Assembly (NCBI RefSeq): GCF_003697845.1
Contig: NZ_RDQE01000001.1
Span: forward strand, 62,001-126,000
DNA length: 64,000 nucleotides
From: Halobellus captivus
GTDB lineage: Archaea; Halobacteriota; Halobacteria; Halobacteriales; Haloferacaceae
Direction: 5' to 3'
Part shown: piece by piece, positions 7,885 through 15,261 of the stretch
Layout of the letters: each line of letters starts with the position of its first letter
Numbering within the stretch: the stretch's first letter is position 1
Program-made: the position numbers and the translations under genes
Notes under the pieces: generated by a model
The model's database searches: none
What the model saw: only the letters and a program-made list of their open reading frames with translations
What the model was told of the DNA's origin: nothing

Positions 7885-7994
7885 CGCCGAAGCCAGGACT
7901 CGAACCTGGGACCGCCTCGTGACTGTGACGTTCGGGGGAACCGTCCACCGACCGTCGTAACAGCGAGGCGCTCTACCAACTGAGCTACTTCGGC
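7885..7994 (-). tRNA. tRNA-Asn (GTT) with a 37-nt intron
   Basis: Acceptor GCCGAAG/CTTCGGC with discriminator G (as expected for Asn), D-arm GCTC/GAGC, T-stem CCAGG/CCTGG with loop TTCGAGT. The anticodon stem CCTCG/CGAGG flanks an over-long loop. Around the splice sites a canonical bulge-helix-bulge forms: central helix CTGT/ACAG, bulges TAC and TCA, inner helix GACG/CGTC. Cutting after the second base of each bulge gives the 7-base loop CTGTTAA, anticodon GTT. The divergent gene at 8118 encodes the CCA-adding enzyme. Confidence 0.93.
7921..7957 (-). other. Archaeal BHB intron in tRNA-Asn
   Basis: 37 nt inserted after anticodon-loop position 37, the canonical archaeal site. Both 3-nt bulges and the 4-bp central helix are perfect, so it should be removed by the tRNA splicing endonuclease. 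It is too small to encode anything. Confidence 0.88.
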
Positions 7995-8117
7995 TCGACT
8001 CGAAGTACTCGACTGGATTTGATAGGGCTTTCGTTTCCGCCCGACTCGGACCGGTGGCCCCGTCCGCTCTCCCTCGACGACCGACACGCTTTCGGCCGGA
8101 CCGCGAGAAGCCGGCGT

Positions 8118-9482
8118 ATGGCCGACCTCGACGCGGTGCTGTCGCACGTCCGCGCTCGCGTCCTTCCGGACGCGGAGGAACGCGAACGGCTTCGGGAGAC
8201 GGCCGCCGAGCTGACCGAGCGCACCCGGGCGGCGATCGACGACCTCCCGGTCGAGGCCGACGTGGTCCAGGTGGGTTCGACCGCACGCGGGACGTGGGTC
8301 TCCGGCGACCGCGACATCGACCTCTTCGTTCGGTTCCCGGCCGACATCGACCGCGAGCAGCTCGAGGAGTACGGGCTCGCGGTGGGCCACGCGGTCCTTC
8401 CCGACGGCCACGAGGAGTACGCCGAACACCCCTACGTGAAGGGGACGTACGACGGCTTCGACGTCGACCTGGTCCCCTGTCACGACGTCGACGAGGCGAG
8501 CGAGTTGATCTCCGCGGTCGACCGAACCCCCTTCCACGACGCGTACCTCTCGGCGCGGCTCGACGACGACCTCGCCGGCGACGTGGTCCTCGCGAAGGCG
8601 TTCCTGAAGGGGATCGGCGCGTACGGCAGCGACCTCCGGACCGAGGGCTTCTCGGGATACCTCACCGAGCTGCTCGTCGCCGAGCTCGGCGGGTTCCGCC
8701 CGCTCGTCGAGTCCGCCCGGAGCTGGCATCCGCCGATGGAGTTCGATCCGGAGGGCCACGCCGAGCGGACGTTCGACGACCCGCTCGTCGTCGTCGATCC
8801 GACCGACCCGACGCGCAACGTCGCGGCGGTGCTGTCGGCGGCGAACCTGGCACGGTTTCAACACTACGCACGGGATCTGATCGCGAACCCCCGCGAGGGG
8901 CTGTTCGAACCGCGGACGGCCGATCCGCTCGACGCGGGAGGGGTCCGCGACCACCTCGACAGACGCGAGACGACGCCGGTCGCGGTCGTCTTCGACGCCC
9001 CAGACGTCGTCGACGACCAGCTGTGGCCCCAGCTCCGCCGGTCGCTCGACGGGACCGTTCGCGGGCTCGACGAACGCGGGTTCGACGCGCTCCGCTCGCG
9101 GGCGATGGTCGGCGACGACCGGGAACGGGCGGCCCTGTACGTCGAGGTCGAGACGCCGACTCGACCGGCGGTCGAGCGCCACGAGGGCCCGCCGGTCGCC
9201 GTGCGGAAACACGCCGACCGGTTCTACGAGTCGTACGCCGACGACGTCGACCCGGACACGTACGGGCCGTTCATCGAGGGCGACCGATACGTCGTCGAGC
9301 GCGAACGGGAGTTCACGACGGTCCGCGAGTACCTCGAGAGCGACGCCGCCGGCGACATCGCGCTCGGCGCCCGGGTCGAACCGGCGTTCGCGGAGCGAGA
9401 CGTCCTCGTCGGCGACGCCGTGGCGACGCTCGCCGACCGGTTCGGAAGGGGGCTCCGGGAGTTCTACGAACCCCATCCCTGA
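8118..9482 (+). CDS. cca: CCA-adding enzyme (class I tRNA nucleotidyltransferase)
   Basis: A 454-residue enzyme, close to the usual archaeal length. The nucleotidyltransferase head carries GSTARGTW (residues 53-60) and DIDLFV (66-71), the two catalytic carboxylates, with a third in FDVDLVPC near 116-122. The archaeal central, body and tail domains follow. It adds or repairs the 3' CCA end using CTP and ATP, which is needed here because neither local tRNA gene encodes CCA. The ATG at 8118 follows a non-conserved open stretch and starts the family N-terminus. Confidence 0.92.
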   Translation: MADLDAVLSHVRARVLPDAEERERLRETAAELTERTRAAIDDLPVEADVVQVGSTARGTWVSGDRDIDLFVRFPADIDREQLEEYGLAVGHAVLPDGHEEYAEHPYVKGTYDGFDVDLVPCHDVDEASELISAVDRTPFHDAYLSARLDDDLAGDVVLAKAFLKGIGAYGSDLRTEGFSGYLTELLVAELGGFRPLVESARSWHPPMEFDPEGHAERTFDDPLVVVDPTDPTRNVAAVLSAANLARFQHYARDLIANPREGLFEPRTADPLDAGGVRDHLDRRETTPVAVVFDAPDVVDDQLWPQLRRSLDGTVRGLDERGFDALRSRAMVGDDRERAALYVEVETPTRPAVERHEGPPVAVRKHADRFYESYADDVDPDTYGPFIEGDRYVVEREREFTTVREYLESDAAGDIALGARVEPAFAERDVLVGDAVATLADRFGRGLREFYEPHP

Positions 9483-9522
9483 GATCGGGACGGAACCCGA
9501 GTCGACCGCGGGGGAACCCGGG

Positions 9523-9849
9523 TCAATCGAGGACGTGACCTATCAGGTAGTATATGCCGAGCAGGACGAGAACGACGACGACGCCGACGGCCGAAAACAG
9601 CGCGCCGACCCGGGGAAACGCCATCCAGAGCGCGACGTAAAACGAGAACGCGAACGCGAACAGCACCGCGATCACGACGCCCCGCGTCGGGTTCTGGACG
9701 GCCGCGACGAACAGCCGCTGTGGCAGCGACAGGTCCGCGAAGTCGACGTCGGCGACGTCGCTCGGTGCGTCCGTCTCGGTCGGATCGCCGGCCCCGGACT
9801 CGCCGTCCTCCCTCGGAGTCGCCGTCGATCCGTCGGCGTCGTCGTTCAC
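9523..9849 (-). CDS. Haloarchaeal membrane protein with acidic N-terminus
   Basis: A 108-residue protein from a GTG start. Residues 1-45 are acidic and low in complexity. A conserved-looking stretch LPQRLFVAAVQNPTRG (about 42-57) precedes two membrane helices (about 58-80 and 85-106). The N-terminus is probably cytoplasmic. The frame is open for 51 codons further upstream, but with non-haloarchaeal composition, so GTG at 9849 is preferred. Function unknown. Confidence 0.62.
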   Translation of the reverse strand: MNDDADGSTATPREDGESGAGDPTETDAPSDVADVDFADLSLPQRLFVAAVQNPTRGVVIAVLFAFAFSFYVALWMAFPRVGALFSAVGVVVVLVLLGIYYLIGHVLD

Positions 9850-9958
9850 GCCGTCTCGTACGGCTCCGTCCGTCCTGTAACTGTCGCTCCGTTCGGCTCC
9901 CGTCGTGACCACGAGACGCCGTCTTCGGGTGATCGCACGCGATCCGTTCTCCCCCGTT

Positions 9959-10321
9959 CTACGTCCCCGCGAGCACGAGCGTCGATCCGACGAGGACCGC
10001 ACCGATCGATGCGAGAAGGACGCCGATGGCGAACCCGACGGCGACGCCGGTCTCCCCGCTCTCGGCGGCCGTGACCGTCTCGACCGCGAACGACGAGAAC
10101 GTCGTGAACGCGCCGCAGAACCCGACGCCGAGCGAAAGGGCGGTCACGGAGTCGACCGGTGCGGCGAGCACGACACCGAGCGCGAGGCTCCCGAGGGTGT
10201 TCACTATCACGAGCGACCGGCGGCCGGAAACCGCGAGTCCGACCAGGTGACGACACGTCGCGCCCGCCGCGCCGCCGAGGCCGACCGCGAGCGCGCCGAC
10301 GATCGGGTCCACCGGCGTCAT
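9959..10321 (-). CDS. crcB: Fluoride exporter CrcB/Fluc, subunit 2
   Basis: A 120-residue protein with four membrane helices. It keeps the Fluc motifs: GGAAGATCRH near residues 15-24, NTLGSLALG (41-49) and GAFTTFSSF (69-77), the helix break that lines the pore. Fluc channels work as antiparallel dimers. This gene overlaps its paralogue by four bases (ATGA), so the pair probably forms a heterodimer, as in many archaea and Firmicutes with tandem crcB genes. Confidence 0.88.
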   Translation of the reverse strand: MTPVDPIVGALAVGLGGAAGATCRHLVGLAVSGRRSLVIVNTLGSLALGVVLAAPVDSVTALSLGVGFCGAFTTFSSFAVETVTAAESGETGVAVGFAIGVLLASIGAVLVGSTLVLAGT

Positions 10322-10665
10322 CGTCGCCCTCCGACGGCGAGCCCGGCGAGCGCGGCCGCGAACCCGAGCCCGTAGCTGACGGCGACGTAGGTAGTTCCGG
10401 CGACCGTTCCGAGCGCGACCGCGTCGGTCGCGAACGTGCTGTACGTGGTGAAAGAGGAGATCACGCCGGTCCCGACGAGGAGCCGCGTTCGCGGGCCGAC
10501 CGTCCGCGTGACCAGGTATCCGAGGGCGAACGATCCGACGACGTTCACGACGAGCGTGCCGAGTCCGGTCACGTCGCCGGCGGCGACGTCGACGCCGTGC
10601 CGCGCCAGCGCGCCGACGAACCCGCCGAGCGCGACGAGCCCGATCCCGAGGATCGTCCGTTCCAT
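10318..10665 (-). CDS. crcB: Fluoride exporter CrcB/Fluc, subunit 1
   Basis: A 115-residue paralogue of the next gene, with GALARHGVD (18-26), NVVGSFALGY (41-50) and SSFTTYSTF (70-78) and four helices. It exports fluoride passively through the dimer interface. The ATG at 10665 is chosen because it opens directly into helix 1. It lies about 75 bases after the HerA-like gene, so it may share that transcript. I looked for a crcB-type riboswitch in the gap and did not find one. Confidence 0.88.
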   Translation of the reverse strand: MERTILGIGLVALGGFVGALARHGVDVAAGDVTGLGTLVVNVVGSFALGYLVTRTVGPRTRLLVGTGVISSFTTYSTFATDAVALGTVAGTTYVAVSYGLGFAAALAGLAVGGRR

Positions 10666-10741
10666 GTCCGTGTCACCGGGCGGATCGAGTTGGGCGTTGT
10701 GATGTGTATCCGTCACGCCCGCGATCGGTCCGGCGGAGCGT

Positions 10742-11845
10742 TCATCCGGTTCGTCCCGTCCCTTCGGTCCGTGCCGCCTCCGTGTCGCCGGCGCGGGGAT
10801 CTCCGCCGCCGTGTGGCGTTCGCCGCTCCCGCACGCGGACCGTGTGGGCCGTCTCGCTCGCGTCGTCGACGACGAGCGCCTCGCCGGTTCCGGTCGGTAG
10901 TCGGGCGGCGAGGTCGCCGTCGAGGTACGTCGCCTCCGCCGTCGCCAGCGCGTCGACGTCCGGACCCGCCGTGAGCCGGTGTGCCACGAGGAGGTCGGAC
11001 TGTGAGACCGCGACGCCCGGCAGCGCGCTCGGGCGCTGGGTCGCACAGACGAGCGACACGCCGGGCGCACGCCCCCGCGTCAGCAGCGTCCGCAGCGCCG
11101 GATCGGCGACGCCGTCGAAGAACGCGTGGGCCTCGTCGACGAGCAGCCAGGGAAGCCGGTCGACGCTCCCGTCCACCCGCGCGTCGTACAGCCCACGGGC
11201 GACCGCGCGGACGACCGCCCCGGCTGCGGCCTCGGGAACGCCGGACAGATCGAGCACCGTGGGGTCGCCGCTCGCGACGAGGGAGGTAATCGGCGGGGCC
11301 GTCGCGTCGAAGATCCCCCACGACTCGGCCAGTCGGAGGTGGTTCCGGACCGCCCGACGCGTCCGGTCGGGCGCGTCCGTCTCCGAGACCGCCCACCGAA
11401 TCGACTCGATCGACGGGGAGTTCCCGTCGCCTTCCGCCGCTTCGACCGCGTCGGCGACGACCCGCCACAGGAGGCTCCCGGGACCGCCGGCGGGATCGAG
11501 CCCGAGGAGGTCGGGCCAGACCGCGGCCGGGAGCACGGTCGGCCGAACGACCGGATCGAGTACGCGCCCCCCGGCCTCCGTCAGTCCGTCGAACACGCCC
11601 ATCGGGTCGACCACGACGGGAGCCACGCCGGTCGCGTCCGCGAGCCCCTCCGCGAGGACCCCGAGCGTGTACGACTTTCCGGTGCCGCGCTTCCCGAACA
11701 CCACCGCCGCGTGCGGGGAGTCGGCGTCGATCCCGACGGCCGCCCCGTCGCTCCCGTCTCGCGCCAGAAAGGACCCGAGACGGACGGTCGCGGGCGAACG
11801 CGTCTCCGACCCGATCTCCGCGTCGACACGTCCGAGTACGTTCAT
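10742..11845 (-). CDS. HerA-like ATP-binding protein (DUF87 type)
   Basis: A 367-residue ATPase of the HerA/FtsK-like branch. It has Walker A GKRGTGKS (51-58), Walker B LLVDEAHAFF (234-243) and the sensor ATQRPS (268-273), all characteristic of DUF87/HerA proteins. It is shorter than true HerA and has only a brief N-terminal segment before the ATPase core, so it may not form the end-resection helicase with NurA, and no nurA is adjacent. The last 25 residues are polar and probably disordered. A DNA-translocation role is inferred. Confidence 0.75.
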   Translation of the reverse strand: MNVLGRVDAEIGSETRSPATVRLGSFLARDGSDGAAVGIDADSPHAAVVFGKRGTGKSYTLGVLAEGLADATGVAPVVVDPMGVFDGLTEAGGRVLDPVVRPTVLPAAVWPDLLGLDPAGGPGSLLWRVVADAVEAAEGDGNSPSIESIRWAVSETDAPDRTRRAVRNHLRLAESWGIFDATAPPITSLVASGDPTVLDLSGVPEAAAGAVVRAVARGLYDARVDGSVDRLPWLLVDEAHAFFDGVADPALRTLLTRGRAPGVSLVCATQRPSALPGVAVSQSDLLVAHRLTAGPDVDALATAEATYLDGDLAARLPTGTGEALVVDDASETAHTVRVRERRTPHGGGDPRAGDTEAARTEGTGRTG

Positions 11846-11866
11846 GCGGGGGATCGCGCGCTACCG

Positions 11867-11873
11867 ATTATAA
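11867..11873 (-). promoter_or_regulatory. TATA box of HerA-like gene
   Basis: TTATAAT on the minus strand is centred 25 nt upstream of the start at 11845 and fits a leaderless transcript. Confidence 0.6.
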
Positions 11874-11936
11874 GGTGTCGTGTGGCGGTGCGTGCGATGC
11901 GGCTCCCGCGGCGTTCGGTCTCCGCCCCACCGACTC

Positions 11937-11944
11937 TTTATGTA
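11937..11944 (+). promoter_or_regulatory. TATA box of the gene at 11967
   Basis: TTTATGTA is centred 27 nt upstream of the ATG at 11967. It selects that start over two earlier in-frame ATGs that would lie upstream of the transcription start. Confidence 0.6.
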
Positions 11945-11966
11945 CCAATCCGCGGCCACCGGTCAT

Positions 11967-12449
11967 ATGCTCGACTCGAAGTCGGACACGTCGACGCCCG
12001 AGACGCACGCCGGATCGTTTCTCGCCGACCGCCGCGCGATCGAGGGGTTACCGGTCAGACTGGTGATCGCGCTCGTCGTCGGCGTCGCGAGCCTCAGCGT
12101 GATGATGGGGATGATCGGCGACATCGACGGTCTCTCGTCGACGGAGGTGGACGCACAGCCACAGCCGGAGGTGACGTCGCCGGGGTCACAGACGCTCGAC
12201 GTCGCGGTCGTCGACCCGGACGGGAACCGCGTCTCGGACGCGACGGTGATCGTTCGCGGCGGCTCCGCGCGACTGGACGGACTCGCCACCGCGAAGTCCG
12301 GAGAGGACGGGATAGCCAGCGTCGAGGTGTCGCCGGAGCTGGGACCGAACCAGCTCGACGGGACGCTCTCCATCGACGTCAAACCGCCCGCGGGAAGCGA
12401 TTTCGTCGACGAACGCGGTAACACAGAGGTGCTCGTCGTCTCGGAGTAG
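11967..12449 (+). CDS. Membrane-anchored Ig-like surface protein
   Basis: 160 residues. A charged N-terminus containing DRRAIEGLP (about 21-29) is followed by one hydrophobic helix (about 28-50), then an exposed domain from residue 70. That domain has the carboxypeptidase-regulatory/Big-type strand pattern VAVVDPDGNRVSDATVIVRG and a VEVSPELG repeat. The basic-Gly-hydrophobic N-terminus resembles type IV pilin-like class III signals, but a plain signal anchor is equally possible. Exterior location is inferred. Function unknown. Confidence 0.68.
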   Translation: MLDSKSDTSTPETHAGSFLADRRAIEGLPVRLVIALVVGVASLSVMMGMIGDIDGLSSTEVDAQPQPEVTSPGSQTLDVAVVDPDGNRVSDATVIVRGGSARLDGLATAKSGEDGIASVEVSPELGPNQLDGTLSIDVKPPAGSDFVDERGNTEVLVVSE

Positions 12450-12465
12450 GATCGACGCCCGCGAT

Positions 12466-13296
12466 CTAGATCCGGTCGTCCCAGTCGATCCACTCCTGTT
12501 CCCAGCCGGTCTTCGCGAAGTATCCCCGTTCGGCGAACTCGGCGTCCTCACGTCGCGTCCGGTTCCGCTCGACGCCCGCCTGCTCGCCGTCGACGAGCAT
12601 CGGGCGAAGCCGTGCGGGACCCGCCTCCTCGACGGTCGCGAAGCCGTCGGGCGCGGGATCGTCCGTGGTCCGGCGGTCGGTCGGCGTCCCGCGGCCGATC
12701 TCGGCCGTCCCTTCGTCGTCGCCATCGAGCGACACGTCCTCGGCCGGTTCGATGGCGGCGATCGTCTGGTCCGCGGCCCCACGCGGGTACACGATCCGCC
12801 CGTCCGTTCCGAGTTGATCGCGAAGCGCCCGCGGCGGCGTCACGACGGCCGCCTCGACGAGGATCCGGTCGTACGGCGCGTACTCCGGGAACCCGCTCGC
12901 GCCGTCGCGGTGGTCGACGAGGACGGCGCCGTAGCCCGCGTCCGCGAGGTTCGAACGGGCGAGGTGGACGGCCCGTCGGTCGATGTCGATCGCGTGGACG
13001 TGACGTGCCCCGACGATCTCGGCGATCGCGGCGCTCGTGTAGCCGATCCCCGCTCCGACGACGAGGACGTCGTCGCCGTCCTCGGCACCCAGCGCCGTGA
13101 GCATCCGCGCGACGGTCGCGGGGGCGAGCGCTCGCGTTCCCGCCTCCTCGCTCGCGTCGTTCGCGTAGGGCGTGTCGTCCACGAACGCCTCTCGCGGGAC
13201 CGCCTGGAGCGCCGACAGCACCGCCGCCCCGAGGGGCTCGCCGAGCTGGTGTTCGAGCCCCTCGATCATGTCCGCCCGGAGCGCCGCTTCGTCCAT
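12466..13296 (-). CDS. pcm: PCMT-like methyltransferase, divergent paralogue
   Basis: A 276-residue Rossmann methyltransferase with SAM motif I LVVGAGIGYTSA (78-89), post-motif AIDIDRRAV and motif II-like YDRILVEAAVV. The overall order is that of protein-L-isoaspartate O-methyltransferase. However, the active-site segment that reads GQTIS in the next gene reads AGTRALAPATVARM here (about 52-65), so catalysis on isoaspartate is doubtful. A C-terminal extension (about 190-276) is Trp-rich at its very end. It is separated from the second copy by about 50 bases on the same strand. Confidence 0.8.
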   Translation of the reverse strand: MDEAALRADMIEGLEHQLGEPLGAAVLSALQAVPREAFVDDTPYANDASEEAGTRALAPATVARMLTALGAEDGDDVLVVGAGIGYTSAAIAEIVGARHVHAIDIDRRAVHLARSNLADAGYGAVLVDHRDGASGFPEYAPYDRILVEAAVVTPPRALRDQLGTDGRIVYPRGAADQTIAAIEPAEDVSLDGDDEGTAEIGRGTPTDRRTTDDPAPDGFATVEEAGPARLRPMLVDGEQAGVERNRTRREDAEFAERGYFAKTGWEQEWIDWDDRI

Positions 13297-13346
13297 GCCC
13301 GTTCTGGGCGGTCCGTGGTCTAAAACCGCACGCTCCGCTCGGAGGA

Positions 13347-14027
13347 TCACTTCATCGGGACGAACCGCACCGCGCCGTGGTCCTCGCGGTCGACGCCGTC
13401 GTCACGGACGGTCAGGCGGACGAGTCGCTGACTCCCGCCGGATCGGCCTCCGACGGCGCGGCCGAGGAGTCCGTCCGCGCGGGCATCGGGCTCCACCGGG
13501 GCAACGACGCGGCCGCCCTCCCGCACTCGCTCCGCGATCCCGTCGGGGACGTCCTCGGGAGCGGCGCAGGTCAGGTACGCCGCGTCGAACGGCGCGTGGT
13601 CCTCGAACGCGGTCCGGCCGTCCCCGGATCGAACGGTCACGTCGTATCCCAACCGCCGGAGACGCTCATCCGCGGCGTCGGCGAGCTCCGGGACGTACTC
13701 GACGCTGTAGACGTTCCCGTCGCCGACGACCTCGGCGACCACCGCGGCGTGGTAGCCACAGCCCGTACCGACCTCGAACACCCGGTCGCCGCCGGCGACC
13801 TCGAGGAGGTCGGTCATGACCGCCACCATGTGCGGCGCGCTTATCGTCTGGCCGTGACCGATCGGCAGCGGCCGGTCCGCGTACGCGTGTGCGCGGTTCC
13901 GCTCGGGGACGAACTCGTGTCGAGGGACCGCGGCGATCGCCGACAGGGTCCGATCGCTCACGTCGGTCCGCCGCCGGAGGTGCTCGACGAGCCGTCGACG
14001 CTCCGCGTCGTAGTCGGCGTCGTCCAT
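13347..14027 (-). CDS. pcm: Protein-L-isoaspartate O-methyltransferase
   Basis: 226 residues, the usual archaeal length. It keeps the PCMT active-site strand GHGQTISAPHMVA (58-70), SAM motif I VFEVGTGCGYHAA (83-95), VYSVEYVPEL, and the LTCAAPEDVP motif. The enzyme methylates isoaspartyl residues in damaged proteins so that they can revert to aspartate. It is the upstream gene of a tandem pair with the divergent paralogue and probably the functional repair enzyme. Confidence 0.88.
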   Translation of the reverse strand: MDDADYDAERRRLVEHLRRRTDVSDRTLSAIAAVPRHEFVPERNRAHAYADRPLPIGHGQTISAPHMVAVMTDLLEVAGGDRVFEVGTGCGYHAAVVAEVVGDGNVYSVEYVPELADAADERLRRLGYDVTVRSGDGRTAFEDHAPFDAAYLTCAAPEDVPDGIAERVREGGRVVAPVEPDARADGLLGRAVGGRSGGSQRLVRLTVRDDGVDREDHGAVRFVPMK

Positions 14028-14183
14028 GGCATATACTAACGCTCCGGCGGTGGAGAACCTGTCGACGAAAAACGGAGGGAGTTCGGGCGGATCCGGCCCG
14101 TGGCGGGTCCGATCCGTGATACGTCTCCGAAACCCGTCGAACGGTTCGGATCACACGGTTCCGATCGGCGTCGGTACGGCGTT

Positions 14184-14609
14184 CTACCCGATGTCGATCC
14201 GGTGGCCGTCCTCGCCGTCGTCCCGCCTGCTGGGCAGCGTGACGGTGAGGACGCCGTTCCGGTACGTCGCCGCCGCGCCCTCCGGATCCACGCCCCTCGG
14301 GAGGTCGATCGTCCGAGTCACGGACTCGTGACGCCGTTCACGACGGAGGTATCGGTGCTCGGTCTCTCCGTCCTCGGTCTCGCGTTCGGCGTCGCGCTCG
14401 GCACGGATCGTGAGCCGGCCGTCGTCGGCGTGGACGTCGATGTCCTCGCGGTCGTATCCGGGCAGATCCGCCATCACGACGACCTCGTCGTCGTACTCGG
14501 CCACGTCGACGTCCGCGGTTCGAAGCTCCCGTTTCCCCGTCCATTCCTCGCCGAACGGCGTTCGCCCGAAGAACTGCTCTATCTCCTCGAAGGGGTTGGA
14601 TCTGTTCAT
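14184..14609 (-). CDS. hsp20: Hsp20/alpha-crystallin small heat-shock protein
   Basis: 141 residues. The N-terminal NPFEEIEQFFGR segment is followed by the alpha-crystallin domain (about 30-125) with MADLPGYDREDIDV and the C-terminal signature DPEGAAATYRNGVLTVTLP. The tail RIDIG provides the IxI-type assembly motif. It forms oligomers that hold unfolding proteins without ATP. A second, about 40 percent similar paralogue lies directly upstream on the same strand with its own start region. Confidence 0.9.
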   Translation of the reverse strand: MNRSNPFEEIEQFFGRTPFGEEWTGKRELRTADVDVAEYDDEVVVMADLPGYDREDIDVHADDGRLTIRAERDAERETEDGETEHRYLRRERRHESVTRTIDLPRGVDPEGAAATYRNGVLTVTLPSRRDDGEDGHRIDIG

Positions 14610-14640
14610 CGTTGATCGTCTCTAGAGAGGCGCGCTGAGG

Positions 14641-14647
14641 TATTAAA
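14641..14647 (-). promoter_or_regulatory. TATA box of the first Hsp20 gene
   Basis: On the minus strand TTTAATA is centred about 35 nt upstream of the ATG at 14609, so this gene can be transcribed independently of the upstream paralogue with a leader of under 10 nt. Confidence 0.5.
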
Positions 14648-14727
14648 CAGGGATGGACGGTTGCTAGCGCCAGACGTGCTACGTTCCGATCTCGGTCGGA
14701 ACCGGTCGAAATCGGTCGGAACCTCGG

Positions 14728-15168
14728 TCAGCTGACGTCGATACGGTGACCGCTCTCTTCCGACGCGGAACGCTTCGGCAGGGTGACCGTGAGTACGCCG
14801 GCGTCGTACGCGGCGGTCGCGGCGTCCGGATCGACCGCCGCCGGCAACGGGATCCGCCGGGAGACCGGTCCGTGACGTCGCTCGCGGAGGTGGTAGCGCT
14901 CGTCGTCGGCCTCGTCGGCGTCGTCCTCCTCCGCACCGCTCGGCGTCGCCGCGACGGTGAGCGTCTCGTCCCTGAGCTCCACGCTGATCTCGTCGTCGTC
15001 GAACCCCGGGAGGTCGGCGAGCACGGTCAGCTCCTCGTCGCCCTCGATCAGGTCGACGGCGACGTTCGAGGAGGCGGGCACGTCCAGTCCCGCCCCGAGC
15101 TTCCCGAGTTCGCGGTCCATGCGCTCGAACAGCTCCTCGATGTCGCTGAAGGGATCGCGTCGGGTCAT
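14728..15168 (-). CDS. hsp20: Hsp20/alpha-crystallin paralogue
   Basis: 146 residues starting MTRRDPFSDIEELFERMD. The alpha-crystallin domain spans about 40-130 with LADLPGFDDDEISV and DPDATAAYDAGVLTVTLP; the tail RIDVS is a weak IxI-type motif. A short acidic loop (EEDDADEADDE) lies in the middle of the domain, as expected for a high-salt cytoplasm. It is the upstream member of a tandem pair of small heat-shock genes, and different partners or induction conditions are plausible. Confidence 0.9.
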   Translation of the reverse strand: MTRRDPFSDIEELFERMDRELGKLGAGLDVPASSNVAVDLIEGDEELTVLADLPGFDDDEISVELRDETLTVAATPSGAEEDDADEADDERYHLRERRHGPVSRRIPLPAAVDPDAATAAYDAGVLTVTLPKRSASEESGHRIDVS

Positions 15169-15261
15169 ACGGGTCAGGATTCGCGCCCGACCGACTTGAA
15201 CGTGTGGTCGGTCGCCGCGAAACGGAGCGCGCCTCGGACGGAGGAGCGACCGCGGGGCGGT

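Noticed and set aside
10666-10741. Possible fluoride (crcB) riboswitch upstream of the crcB pair
   Set aside because: I compared the leader with the conserved GGNGAUG-type core and CUGAUGA-like 3' element as I remember them and found no convincing match or pairing.
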